NCBI GenBank assembly: GCA_036873755.1
Contig: JAVTVY010025233.1
Coordinates: forward strand, 47,366-111,365
DNA from: Hanleya hanleyi
Lineage: Eukaryota > Mollusca > Polyplacophora > Lepidopleurida > Hanleyidae
DNA length: 64,000 nucleotides
Direction of reading: 5' to 3'
A program made the position numbers and the translations under genes. Positions 42,688 through 53,127 of this stretch are shown in pieces. The notes under the pieces were generated by a model. It saw only the letters and a program-made list of their open reading frames with translations. It had not been told where the DNA came from and searched no databases. Numbering within the stretch: position 1 is the first letter of the stretch; each line of letters starts with the position of its first letter.

Positions 42688-45276
42688 TTTTTTTTTTTTT
42701 TATCTTTTTTTTTATTTTGAACAGGGATAGCAAATACATATCACACCGACAAAACTTAGAACTAATGAGTGCAGTAACTGTAGAGTGACACAGAAATATT
42801 TACAGATTTATGTATACAATGTGACTGAGTGCGAATAAACATATGAACACATATGCAAGTCGTACCAAATTACATATAGAAATTACAGAGGAATAATAAT
42901 AGTAATAATAATAATAATAAAAAAAAAAAAATAAAAAAAAAAAAATAATAAAATAAAATAAAAAAAAGAAAAAAAAAGAGACGGTATAGAATAAATGAAA
43001 AACTGGTAATGGTTATAAACTTGGTTTCAGGGTTTGCATTGGTCCAAGACAAAACTACACTTCTTATTATTCAGGAAAATCTGTAAAATTAGAGGAATAT
43101 ATTAATCCATGGTTCCCATAGCTGATTAAATTTGTCTATTTCTGAGTTTTTTTATAGCAATAAATTTCTCAATTTCAAATTGATTAGATATGAGCTTTTG
43201 AGCTCCAAAAATGTTCGGTTTATTTTTTTTTAGTCTAGATTGATAAATGTAGTATTTTGTAACCAGAATATTGAAATTAAAAACTGTTGTTAATCCGGAG
43301 GGATAATTTTCTCCAAAGATTACTGATTTTAATGGAAATTTTATGTTAATTTTCGTTTTGTTCCGTAACCAATTTTCAATGTTTTTCCTTACTGTTTGTA
43401 CAAATTGACATTCCCAAAACTAGTGCAAAATGGTCTCCTTTTCCCCACCACAAAAGGTACAATCTTCATTATCTAACACATTTATTTTCTTTAATAGGCA
43501 ATTGGTAGCAATTATTCTGTGAAGTATTCGATATTGGAGCCACTGAAGAGAGGAGCATCTCGTAATTTTAAATGGCCTGCAGAATATTTGCTTCCATTCT
43601 TCGGTAGTGACTTCAAATGTTTGGTCCCATTTCAGTTGGCACGTGGGTATTATATGTTTTTTAGATAAAATTTGATAAATATTTTTACAGCCACGTTTCA
43701 GTTTCAATATTGGACACAGAGAGTGGGGCAGAATGGGGATGAATGGCTTTTGATCAACTGGTGAAAAATCAATTACTAATTTCAGGTACTGTCTCACAGA
43801 AGTGATCAAGCTTTGATATTCTAATTTATTTGTTTTAATACCATATATTTGTAAAATTCTTTCAAAAGATAAACATTTCCCTTGGTTATCAAGTATGTCG
43901 CCTATAAATTTTATGCCCTTAATGTACCAATGTTTATAATATACACTTTTATTTCCGACTTTTATGTTTTTGTTGTACCATAGATTTACGCCCATTATCT
44001 CTCCTCTGTGTTTTATTTTGTTTTTGTTTTGGACTTCAACCCACGCTGTTAGAACATCCCGCCACAATACATTTTCCATAGATCTGGAGAGTTGTTCGGT
44101 GTAGTCTGTCCCTAATTCTGTAATTTTTAGTATATTTTCGTTATTATAAATCAGGATATTTTTCCAATTTGCATTGGTGGAGATTAATTTTCTCACCCAC
44201 GTACATTTAGCGCTAAAATAAATTCTCTTATGTCAATCATTTTTAGTCCGCCATATGCAAATTCTTGTGTCAGAACGTCTCGTTTAATACGATCCGGACC
44301 GTTTTTCCACACGAAGTTGTAAAGTATAGGTCTTGTAGTTGTTTGATTAATTGGTTCGGCGGGTTGGGCAAGGTTATAAAGAGGTTATTCAATTTAGAGA
44401 TACATAAAGATTTTATAACAGTTATTCTGCCGAGAGGAGTGAGATTTCTTTTTGACCACTGCTTCAGAAATATTTTAATCTCCTCGAGCTTTGGTGAGAA
44501 GTTAATATCCACAGTGTCATTTAAATCAAGACTGAATTTGATGCCCAATAACTGAAATTCATTTGACTCCCAATGTACTTTCCATCTGTGATGGAAAGTT
44601 TCCATACTAAATTTTTTACTGCCTATCCAAATAGCTTTAGTCTTTTGTTTATTCAACTGTAACCCAGAAATTCTTGCAAAAGATTCAAGGACTCGGAGGG
44701 AAGCATCAAACGAAGAGAACGATCCGTCCAACAGAAAGGATGTATCGTCCGCGAACTGAGATATTTTAACCTCGTTTTCACCAAACTTGATGCCTTTGAT
44801 ATCTTTGTCATTTTGGACTAAAATAGTCAAGATTTCACAGCAAAGTAAGAAGAGGTATGGCGATAGAGGGTCCCCTTATCTGCAGCCTCTATTAATCACG
44901 AAAAAAGGAGAGAGAAACCCATTCTGTAGAACAGAAGATGATATACTATTATTAAATATGGAAATCCACCTTTTAATAGAGGGTCCGAAGAGGAAAAAGT
45001 CTAGAACATCTGATAAAAAAGATCATGAAACTGAGTCGAAGGCTTTTTCAAAATCAATGAGCAAAATAAGACCGGGTATATTCTCTTGTTCTGTTAATTG
45101 TAATAAATCATAAATTAATGGAACATTATCCCCTATAAATCTACCGCTGAGGAATCCCGTTTGGTTTTCGGATATGAGCTTATCTAAAACCGTTTTTAAT
45201 CGTGCTGCAACACATCCGGATGCAATTTTGTATACCACATTTAAAAGAGAAATTGGCCTCCAATTATTCAGTTACT
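42688..45276 (-). pseudogene. 5'-truncated L1/Tx1-like LINE, reverse-transcriptase remnant
   Basis: The minus strand carries RT motifs in order. NWRPISLLN-type sequence at the extreme 5' end (about 45250) leads to YKIASGCVAARLKTVL, NQTGFLSGRFIGDN and LLIDFEKAFDS (about 45030-45235), the catalytic FADDTSF (about 44740), then LLGIKFS and a C-terminal CTFCGGEKETILH knuckle (about 43425-43460). In-frame stops and a frame change split it, including a TAG right after the knuckle, so it is dead. A T-rich tract from 42688 marks the A-rich 3' end. The 13-mer 'gttataaagattt' flanks it at 42675-42687 and 45277-45289, a target-site duplication that fixes both ends. Clade by motif style, not by tree. Confidence 0.82.
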
Positions 45277-45289
45277 GTTATAAAGATTT

Positions 45290-46100
45290 ATACCTTCATG
45301 TGTGTGATGACAAGTGTGCCAAACTGGAAATAGTGTCCCACTTATCGCTCTCGCCTACAGTACATCAATAGTTCGTGGATGGCAGTAGACGGTACGAGGT
45401 AATGATACAGTGAAATCGACACACGACGAGAAGTTGTCATAATAATATCATTTAATCACGTATTATCACCATTTGAATGCTTCACACCACAGCATCGTTA
45501 TATTGTGCGATGGTACGTAACTGGTATATAACTGTACAAGTTATGTTGGTTTATGCACTTTGTCATCGTACCAATATCGCACCCCTACATCGCATTATAG
45601 AGTCATCTTTTGCTTACAGCGCATTCTCATATCATCGTACCACCGACGTATCATTACATCGAACTATTGTCATCGTACCAGCGCCATACCATTACATCGC
45701 ATTTCTGTTTTATCATACCATGTCATCACGCTTCTACCATTGTTGTCATATTATCATACTATATTGTCAGCGCACCATCATCGTGAATTAATCTACAGTA
45801 TTTCATCGTACAATCGCCGTACTACTGCGTCATACTGTCCTCGTAGTATCATAGTCCCTACCATTTCATCGCGCTGCTGTGTCATCGTAGCATTATATGG
45901 CACTATTTTGTCATAACCCCATCACCGCAAATGCAATTATTATGTCGCGCTATTATATCATAACACACCCAATATACTATTGTATCACACTAATTGTTCT
46001 CAGCTATCATCGTAAAAGAACATCGTACTACAGTTATTATTACAATGTATCGTACTATCATCGTATCGTAAAGGTTAACTTTTGCGGCATCCTACCGTCT
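45290..46100. repeat. Degenerate 'atcgtacca' repeat region
   Basis: From about 45475 to 46080 the words 'catcgtac', 'atcgca' and 'attgtcat' recur at loose 15-25 base spacing. Open frames here lack motifs and reflect the Ser/His/Tyr-rich translation of the repeat. Confidence 0.5.
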
Positions 46101-46789
46101 ACCTGATCACACTGATATGGCACGAATGAGCCACCATACCCATCCATCTGATCACATTTCCTCCATGGTAACATGCAACGTTGTGATCAGTTCTTTTCAT
46201 AAATATTCTCCCCCTCATTATTTGTTCATATGTTTACCCTTTCCACCGAGAAGATACTAAAAGTATGTTGAATAATGTATCGCAAAACTGAGAAGGCGAA
46301 CTGCCAATTCTCGAAACAGCCCAGTAATCGATTATCTTACTTATTCGCTCGCTCGCGAAATAAATTCAACCTACATATAACGAGCTGAGCCGAGCATATA
46401 ACAATATGTACATGAGGGACACGTCCGGGCTGGGACTTTGTACATGACATTCAAGTTACTCTATTTGGCGGATTTTATTGCCATTGTCACATCGAAGGAT
46501 AGCCTGATCAATCAGGATTGAGACATTACTGATTAATTCTCTGTAGAGGGGTCCACTAGAGTAAGATGTTGTTGTTGTAAGAGAATGGTTGTTACCTTCA
46601 CAAAATTGCCAACATCATATTATTTAAGCGGTATGACTGGTGCCGTGTCGTTGTTCTTGTCAGTCTTGGAAAAACTGGAAATAAGCAATTTAGAAATCAT
46701 GTCAATCTGACACTTCATGCATCTGTTATTCAGGCTGTTGTCAGGCAATATTTATGCAATTAACAATATTTGAATAAAATCCTGTTCTA
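46101..46789. other. No gene seen
   Basis: AT-rich unique-looking sequence between the degenerate repeat and the duplicated segment that holds the TTAA MITE. Confidence 0.35.
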
Positions 46790-47715
46790 AAGCAGTTTGG
46801 AAATTTGGAGAATAAGAGGGTACATTAACCCTACCTGGCCTGGGGGGGGGGGGCGGAAAGTGCCCCCTAGTGAACTTTTCTCTGCTGCTCGGAAACAACA
46901 GCACCGATGAGGCTGAAACTAGGTGACTTTTAAGCTTATCTCATTCGGGTAATTTTGAGCCTATTTTCATATACCCCCGGGTAGAGGATCATGGGCAAAT
47001 TCAAAATGGCGGCCATGTGGTATCCGCGAAAGTCGTGTTTTTCAATATTTTCGCTCCATTTCTTCACATTTTCCTTGCCTAAAAGGCCGTGAAAGTATTT
47101 TATTTATGCAAAACTAATTATTCTACATTTTATTTGATTTTTTTCTAGAGAAAAATCGGAAAAATGAAAATTTCGAAAAATCGACCCCAAAAAGGCCGAA
47201 AAATGGCTTCCGAGAAGATAACGTCACTGTGACGTCATCATGACGGCCATCTTGGATTTTTTTACATTTCCCGGTAGAGCTTGAACCAAAGATATTGTGT
47301 GGTAAGTTTCAGCGCTCTAGCCTTGTGGTAGAGAAAATATATAGGGGGTGCATTTTCCGCCTCCCCCCCCCCAGGCTGCGATACACCCCAAATCGCCCAG
47401 GCCAGATAGGGTTAAGGAACTTTTAATTTAAGTTAATTAAGAATCGAGAAATGAATTATATACACCATATTCTAGTCAGTTTGGCCAGCTCGACATAATG
47501 CAGACTATATCTTAAATATTTGATGAATTGAATTGTTGAAAAGCAGTTTGGAAATTTGGTGAATAAGAGGGTACATTAAGGAATTTTTAATTTAATTTCA
47601 TTAAGAATCGAGAAATGAATTATATACACCATATTCCACTCATTTGACAAGCTCGACATGATGAAGACTATATCTTGAATATTTGATGAATTGAATTGTA
47701 TATGATGATCATAGC
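46790..47715 (+). repeat. Tandem duplication, one copy filled by the MITE and one empty
   Basis: Copy 1 is 46790-46828 plus 47412-47537 and copy 2 about 47540-47710. Both read 'aagcagtttggaaatttgg', 'aagagggtacattaagga' (empty form) and 'atgaattatatacaccatat'. Confidence 0.85.
46829..47411. mobile_element. piggyBac-type MITE (583 bp) with TTAA target duplication
   Basis: Ends are 'ccctacctggcctgg' and 'ccaggccagataggg', flanked on both sides by TTAA (46825-46828 and 47412-47415). A G-tract and a C-tract lie next to the tips, so the tips pair further. No ORF of note. Flanking sequence matches a nearby copy without the insert at about 47540-47700, confirming the boundaries. Confidence 0.85.
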
Positions 47716-47726
47716 AAGCGTCAGAT

Positions 47727-47905
47727 CCGACATTCGATATTCGACGGTCGTCTATAAAACAATTTCCGCGTCAATAAGCGAAGGACCTATTTCGTATCAC
47801 AGTTATCACCAATGCCAAATGTGTACGAAACAAACCTAATAATGAAAACAAAAGATGGTTTCCTGAAAGATGGAAGCGGCCAACAGTTTTCAACGACGTC
47901 GACAA
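47727..47905 (+). repeat. Diverged copy of the dispersed repeat seen at 56981, 60097 and 63798
   Basis: 'ttcgacggtcgtctataaaa', 'ggacctatttcgtatcac' and 'gcggccaacagttttcaacg' line up in order with the other copies. The 5' tip is not conserved. Confidence 0.55.
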
Positions 47906-48104
47906 GATATGATGATGTTCTTTACATAAAAATCCTAACAACTGATCATTATTGTTTGTCCGAATGAATCTTCATGTCTTGGCGCTTGACTGGAATAGTG
48001 ATAGGAGATTTTATGTCCAAAATGAGACCTGTTACGTCTCTCTGTGTGCAAAATGACATATGAAGTACGATGGCGATCAGATTGCTTTTCGGACTGAGCC
48101 CGTA

Positions 48105-48671
48105 TGTCACAGAGTTTATTGACTTATTTATTTTCTGTTATTATTAATTCATTAACTTAAATTATGTTTATATTCAATAACTTTAACCAGTGATTTTTAG
48201 TATGTCTTCGGTGTAAAATCTTTCGTAACGTGTCAGAGCATTATATTCTTACAGTTTTATTTGAGAGAATTTGACTGCATGTTAATCCTTAATCCTTATA
48301 TCCCAAATTACCTCTGAATAGGCTGTGATTTGTAGCATGTTTCACTATGTACTGTATGTTCACTTGCTCTTTGTTTGTTTATTGCTCAGTCTCGACTTGT
48401 ATTAATCTGTTGTTAGTTACGACACCTTTACGTCACATTCTGTATATAAGTCCAAGTTCAGTCAGGAATAGTTAGTTTTATGGATATCCAACTCTACGGA
48501 CATTGTGATTTATAGTTTTGGAATCCCAACTTTAGTTATATTAGGAGTGCCGATTTAGTATATTTGTTCCTGTGTGTTTATGTGTTTAACTGTGAATTGT
48601 CTATAAACGTGCCTCAAGTTCTACGAGTGACTTCGCCTTTCAATTATTTACCGTAACAGACCTCTGTTACA
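48105..48671 (+). repeat. 5' LTR
   Basis: It begins 'tgtcacagagtttattgact' and ends 'cctctgttaca'. It includes a likely promoter/poly(A) region 'gtatataagtccaagttcag' near 48440. Confidence 0.88.
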
Positions 48672-48753
48672 CGTGGTGAGAGAATCCAAGATCCCGGCCT
48701 CTTGTCAACAAGCAGCTCTACCAACACTAGTTTTTCCTCATCAGATTGTGAAG

Positions 48754-49557
48754 ATGACCACTTCCGTTATCCCGGAATACCTGCTCCCTGTACTTCAACA
48801 GCTTGGGGTCAACGAGCTTAAGCTAACCTGGGACTTCCAAAACGACGAGAATGAGATAAACCTTACTCTCAAGTGGCACAAGATGGATGGACCAGAATTT
48901 AATCTCAGGCCAAAGTGGCAAAAGTCCAACTGTCAACTTCGACGAGACAGAGACCGCATGAACAATTTTCTGCAGCGTAAGACCAAGGAACATGGTTATG
49001 CCACACAGGTTTGTGTTCCTGCTGCACCTAGCAGCATTGGTCGAGCATTCGCTGATTATCATGATCATGAAACTCAAACGGAATCAGCCTCGTTGCATAC
49101 GACCGCCACTATGACGTCACCGCCTGAGGTGAGGGAAGTCGGTTTACAAACAATGTCGTCGAGTAACACTGTGGGGACCTGCACTTCACCCGAATTCCAG
49201 ATACCGCCAACCGTTCTCACTGGTATGCCTGATCACATTACGCCTGTGGGTAAATTTGCACGCAGATCATCTCCGGCCAATACGATCGATCGGGGCAGCT
49301 ACATCCAACACCCAGAGCAACCGCAACCGTACCAAGCGAATGATACGCGACCACGCATGCATCAAAGGCCCGGAAAAACTGTTGAAAAAGTTTTACGGCG
49401 CAGAATTAAACATTCTGGTGGTGACGCAGAATACCTGGTAAAGTGGTCAGGGCGAGCCGCCAAGTACAATACATGGGTCCATGAAAACGACCTGGATTAT
49501 GAGACCAAAATCTATGTCTTACCTAATTTTTGCGACATTCCTGTACCATTTACATAG
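48754..49557 (+). CDS. Chromodomain protein of the compact LTR element
   Basis: The first ATG after the LTR is at 48754 and gives 267 aa in one intact frame. The N-terminal part (IPEYLLPVLQQLGVNELKLT, then WDFQNDENEINLTLKW and a basic RRDRDRM patch) may be a gag-derived or nucleic-acid-binding segment, but I do not recognise it. The middle is Ser/Thr/Pro-rich and probably disordered. The C-terminus is a chromodomain: VEKVLRRRIK, AEYLVKWSG and NTWVHENDL, with two of the usual cage aromatics (Trp, Trp) visible. In Ty3/gypsy chromoviruses such a domain sits at the end of integrase. Here it is fused to a short protein with no enzyme in front. It is the element's only gene and fills most of the internal region. 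Confidence 0.8.
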   Translation: MTTSVIPEYLLPVLQQLGVNELKLTWDFQNDENEINLTLKWHKMDGPEFNLRPKWQKSNCQLRRDRDRMNNFLQRKTKEHGYATQVCVPAAPSSIGRAFADYHDHETQTESASLHTTATMTSPPEVREVGLQTMSSSNTVGTCTSPEFQIPPTVLTGMPDHITPVGKFARRSSPANTIDRGSYIQHPEQPQPYQANDTRPRMHQRPGKTVEKVLRRRIKHSGGDAEYLVKWSGRAAKYNTWVHENDLDYETKIYVLPNFCDIPVPFT

Positions 49558-49739
49558 AAAGACAGATTATAACTTACATGTATATATTTTGACTGTTTTC
49601 TTTGTATACATTTGTATTGGTTCAATTGGCATTTTCTTTTATATCAATTTTCAAGAAATGTACGACTGTTACAATGCTGTTCCAATTTCTCTACCTTTTA
49701 TGCCAGGAGGCATCATTTTCACCGGGACAGGGGGGTAAT

Positions 49740-50306
49740 TGTCACAGAGTTTATTGACTTATTTATTTTCTGTTATTATTAATTCATTAACTTAAATTAT
49801 GTTTATATTCAATAACTTTAACCAGTGATTTTTAGTATGTCTTCGGTGTAAAATCTTTCGTAACGTGTCAGAGCATTATATTCTTACAGTTTTATTTGAG
49901 AGAATTTGACTGCATGTTAATCCTTAATCCTTATATCCCAAATTACCTCTGAATAGGCTGTGATTTGTAGCATGTTTCACTATGTACTGTATGTTCACTT
50001 GCTCTTTGTTTGTTTATTGCTCAGTCTCGACTTGTATTAATCTGTTGTTAGTTACGACACCTTTACGTCACATTCTGTATATAAGTCCAAGTTCAGTCAG
50101 GAATAGTCAGTTTTATGGATATCCAACTCTACGGACATTGTGATTTATAGTTTTGGAATCCCAACTTTAGTTATATTAGGAGTGCCGATTTAGTATATTT
50201 GTTCCTGTGTGTTTCTGTGTTTAACTGTGAATTGTCTATAAACGTGCCTCAAGTTCTACGAGTGACTTCGCCTCCAATTATTTACAGTAACAGTACCTCT
50301 GTTACA
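49740..50306 (+). repeat. 3' LTR
   Basis: It matches the 5' LTR with very few differences (for example 'aatagtcag' for 'aatagttag', 'gtttctg' for 'gtttatg' and a small indel near the end), implying recent insertion. Confidence 0.88.
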
Positions 50307-50310
50307 CGTA

Positions 50311-50828
50311 TATTGTAATAATCTCTCTACCGGGAGAAAGTATGTTTTATCTAGGGTACAAAATACCCATACATTTTGGTGATATTTTCGATAACCGCAA
50401 CCTACATGTGCTGCACCGTGTTATATTAGCAAATAAAAATGGCGGCTCGCCCTAGGACAATCTTCGCATGACCTCGACCGTGCTGCCATCTATTCAATGT
50501 GTGCAGGAGAAATCATTCTTATAGGCGCGAGCAGAGTATCTTCGGCCGTTTCTGCAATTTTTCCCCGAGTTTTCCACTGTTCCTCCATGTCACCTAACAT
50601 ATGAAAGTTGAATGTAGAGCCGATATTTCAGAATCTGCGAAGATAAGGAACAGATTTCCATATAAAATACAAGGAAATATTAGCATAGGTTCACAAAGGA
50701 TGCAGTAATTTATAAGGTAACTGTAATATTATAGGGCCTAATTTTTTCCTCGAGTAGGTCCGGTAACCCCATAAACTAGATTGCTGTTAGAGCAGCATCG
50801 TTCCAAGAATTTATAGATTACCATACGC
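50311..50828. other. No gene seen
   Basis: Unique-looking sequence between the LTR element and the hairpin. Confidence 0.35.
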
Positions 50829-50969
50829 TGTTTTCAGTTCATGTCGTTCGAGATGTTTTCCCATCGCGAGCGCGGTGATACCAACTTGAGTCCTGCCAAA
50901 GGCAGGACGAGAGTTGGTATCATCGCGCGAGCGATGGGAAAACATCTCGAACGACATGAACTGAAAACA
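50829..50969. repeat. Long near-perfect hairpin
   Basis: 'tgttttcagttcatgtcgtt' pairs with its complement ending at 50969. The arms are about 65 bases and are closed around 'gtcctgccaaaggcaggac'. It resembles the hairpin at 40556-40671 in plan, not in sequence. Confidence 0.8.
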
Positions 50970-50983
50970 AAGTATGATGATCT

Positions 50984-51358
50984 ATTTATCACCTATATAC
51001 TATGAATTCTGCAGAGTTTACATACTAAACACGTCTTTACTGACCGGAATATTTGGTGCTCGAGCTTCGTTGATTTGAGCTTTATATATCGGTGAATAAA
51101 TCGTATACATCGGCCTTGTGTGCAATAACGTTGAACTCGTCCGGCGAGTGCGTGAGAACTTAGCGCGTAATGAATCTCTGACGTAACGCCAATCAGCCAA
51201 TGAAAATGAAGGGGGCGGAGCTTCTGACAAAAAAACGTTCTATTTTGAGAAATTACATTCTGATTTTATTATCATGAGCTGGTGGCCGCAAATTTGACTG
51301 ATACATTAATTATCATTGCTATGAAGGATGCAGAATTCATAGTACATAGGTGATAAAG
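50984..51358. mobile_element. MITE of about 375 bp with 30-bp terminal inverted repeats
   Basis: 'tttatcacctatatactatg' then 'aattctgca' (50984) is repeated inverted at about 51330-51358. No ORF of note inside. Confidence 0.7.
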
Positions 51359-51897
51359 GAGGTTATCGCCCTCTGTACTCATACAGGCCCAAGAAAATCT
51401 CTTCTGATATCACATTTGACTGTGATCGTACAGCGGGTAACCCGTGGACTGAAAGTAGCATCTTACTAGACAAATTTTGTTGTTAAAAGAAAAAGAAAAA
51501 AAAAGAAAACAGTAAATATATAATTTATAAATACCGGCGTTTCAGGAGGAAAGTACTCCACGAACTACTTAAAATGGCAGAGCGACAGTTAGGCCGGGGT
51601 ATGCCGGGGTTTATAGAATGTGTGTTATTGTTCTGATATTGACGTAGTGAGAGGAGCCGAAGGAAATCCACTTAACCTCACTGACGTTTTGATAAATTAA
51701 CTGTTAATTGTTTTTAAGGAAGTACGAACACTGCGCACGCGGCCCCCTTTCTTTGCTTATCTTGTGCGACTGTATCCCATAATGCTCGGCTAAGTTCTAT
51801 TTAAGGCCCGCTGCCTTCTATAGCTCATCTCTTTGTCTCCGCGCGCCCCAGCTTACGTTTCTCTTTATCCGATGTTTGAACTAGTTAATCACCTCTA
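51359..51897. other. 5' region of the DIRS/Ngaro-like element
   Basis: No ORF. It probably contains the 5' terminal repeat and promoter of the retroelement that follows. I could not match it to a downstream repeat by eye, so the element's ends stay unset. Confidence 0.35.
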
Positions 51898-53127
51898 ATG
51901 GGAACTGAAGGGGATCAACTCGAGAATATGGACTCCCCTAGTGATAACTCTGTGGATCCCGGAGATTTTTGCTTTGATGTTTGGTCCCGTGATGCCGGTT
52001 TGTCTCGTAAATCAACGGCTGTCTTTCGGCAACAGGATCTTGTCTCTCGGCAGGCCTTAGTGATGACTACTGTTGAGGACTTAAAATCGCTCGACCTGCC
52101 AATGGGGCAGATAAAATTAGCACAAGTCGGCATAATACGAATGCAGAATGAATTCCCTCAGCTGATTCCCACCAACATGCCACGCGTCACAGAAGGACGG
52201 GATCCTCCCCAGGAACTTGAGACTGGATCATCGCAGCCCCCCGCCGACGACCTGGCAATCATTTCGGAGGGTTTACAATCAGCTTCACACAGCCCATCGC
52301 CACTGGAGGGAGCCTCAAATCTCACATTACCGGATTTACGGCGCCAGACTACAGCTCTTCAATCATCTGGTAAGCGTTTGCATAATATTCTCTCTTTGGA
52401 AAACGACACGGGCAGTTCAGAACCACTCCCCACCAGTATTGGACTCCCGAACTTTTCATACTTTGACCCACGAACTACATTAACAGTGAAAGCTCACTCA
52501 CGCAAAGTAGTACACATCACGCAATTCGTCAGTGAGAAAACCAAGAAGCGCAGACAATCGCGTAGGAAAGATTTGGTATTGTCAGTCTCCAGTGAAGAAC
52601 AGGAGCGCTTGGTGGTTAAGCGCGAGGATGACCATCCTTACTCAGGTCTTACAATGGACGAGTGGGGCGCCGCCAATTGCCGGTTAATGAACCAATTACT
52701 ACAAACCGGGGACCTGGCTCGAAATGATATCGAGTTCTACTTGGCACATACGGCCAACATCTTCGATTATGCTGATCGCTACGACTGGGAGAGTGTCTTG
52801 GATTTTGACTATGTGTACAGAGAGCTACAAGCGGAACATAGCTTTCCTTGGGGGTCATATCCTCCTAACATGGAGCTCAAGATGACACCGAGACAACGCC
52901 CCCCTTTAAACCGCCAGTCAACCCAAAGTGGCAACGCCGTTACACCAGACTGCAAAATTTTCAAAGCCAAAGGGTCCTGTCCCTTTGGAAACCAGTGTAA
53001 ATATCGCCATTTTCGGCCACAATTTCAAAGACGAGGGCCCCAAGTATCGAACCACGGCCCTGCCCAGCGAAACCTGAACAACCAGCCCACCTCAAAAAAC
53101 TATTACCAGGGCCCGGCAACTCATTAA
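51898..53127 (+). CDS. Gag-like ORF1 of a DIRS/Ngaro-like retroelement
   Basis: This is a 409-aa protein from the ATG at 51898, intact. The N-terminal half is polar; a Leu-rich segment (VEDLKSLDLPMGQIKLAQVG) lies around residues 60-80. The C-terminal part has a CCCH zinc finger, CKIFKAKGSCPFGNQCKYRH, at about residues 350-370, followed by a basic Gln/Arg/Asn tail. Nucleic-acid-binding fingers near the end are usual for Gag proteins. It overlaps the RT frame over 53001-53127, and the overlap contains a canonical slippery heptamer at 53094-53100. The Gag assignment rests on position and zinc finger. Confidence 0.75.
   Translation: MGTEGDQLENMDSPSDNSVDPGDFCFDVWSRDAGLSRKSTAVFRQQDLVSRQALVMTTVEDLKSLDLPMGQIKLAQVGIIRMQNEFPQLIPTNMPRVTEGRDPPQELETGSSQPPADDLAIISEGLQSASHSPSPLEGASNLTLPDLRRQTTALQSSGKRLHNILSLENDTGSSEPLPTSIGLPNFSYFDPRTTLTVKAHSRKVVHITQFVSEKTKKRRQSRRKDLVLSVSSEEQERLVVKREDDHPYSGLTMDEWGAANCRLMNQLLQTGDLARNDIEFYLAHTANIFDYADRYDWESVLDFDYVYRELQAEHSFPWGSYPPNMELKMTPRQRPPLNRQSTQSGNAVTPDCKIFKAKGSCPFGNQCKYRHFRPQFQRRGPQVSNHGPAQRNLNNQPTSKNYYQGPATH
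53094..53100 (+). promoter_or_regulatory. Probable -1 ribosomal frameshift site A AAA AAC
   Basis: In the gag frame the codons are AAA AAC (Lys-Asn) preceded by A, the classical X XXY YYZ heptamer. A -1 slip leads exactly into the RT frame, which is open from 53001. The gag stop follows 25-27 bases later. Downstream 'ggcaactc..' and 'gagttacc' could pair as a short stem (about 53115-53142). Confidence 0.6.

Larger units (their letters stand above)
48105..50306 (+). mobile_element. Compact non-autonomous LTR retrotransposon with CGTA target duplication
   Basis: Two LTRs of about 567 bp are nearly identical, begin TGT and end ACA, and flank about 1.07 kb. The 4-bp CGTA lies on both sides (48101-48104 and 50307-50310). 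A purine tract 'gggacaggggggtaat' precedes the right LTR and 'gtggtgagagaatcc' follows the left one, as expected for a polypurine tract and primer-binding region. There is no protease, RT, RNase H or integrase. Confidence 0.88.

Noticed and set aside
43420..44196. Independent 258-codon gene
   Set aside because: It is the C-terminal part of the L1/Tx1-like LINE, in the same strand and order as the RT motifs.
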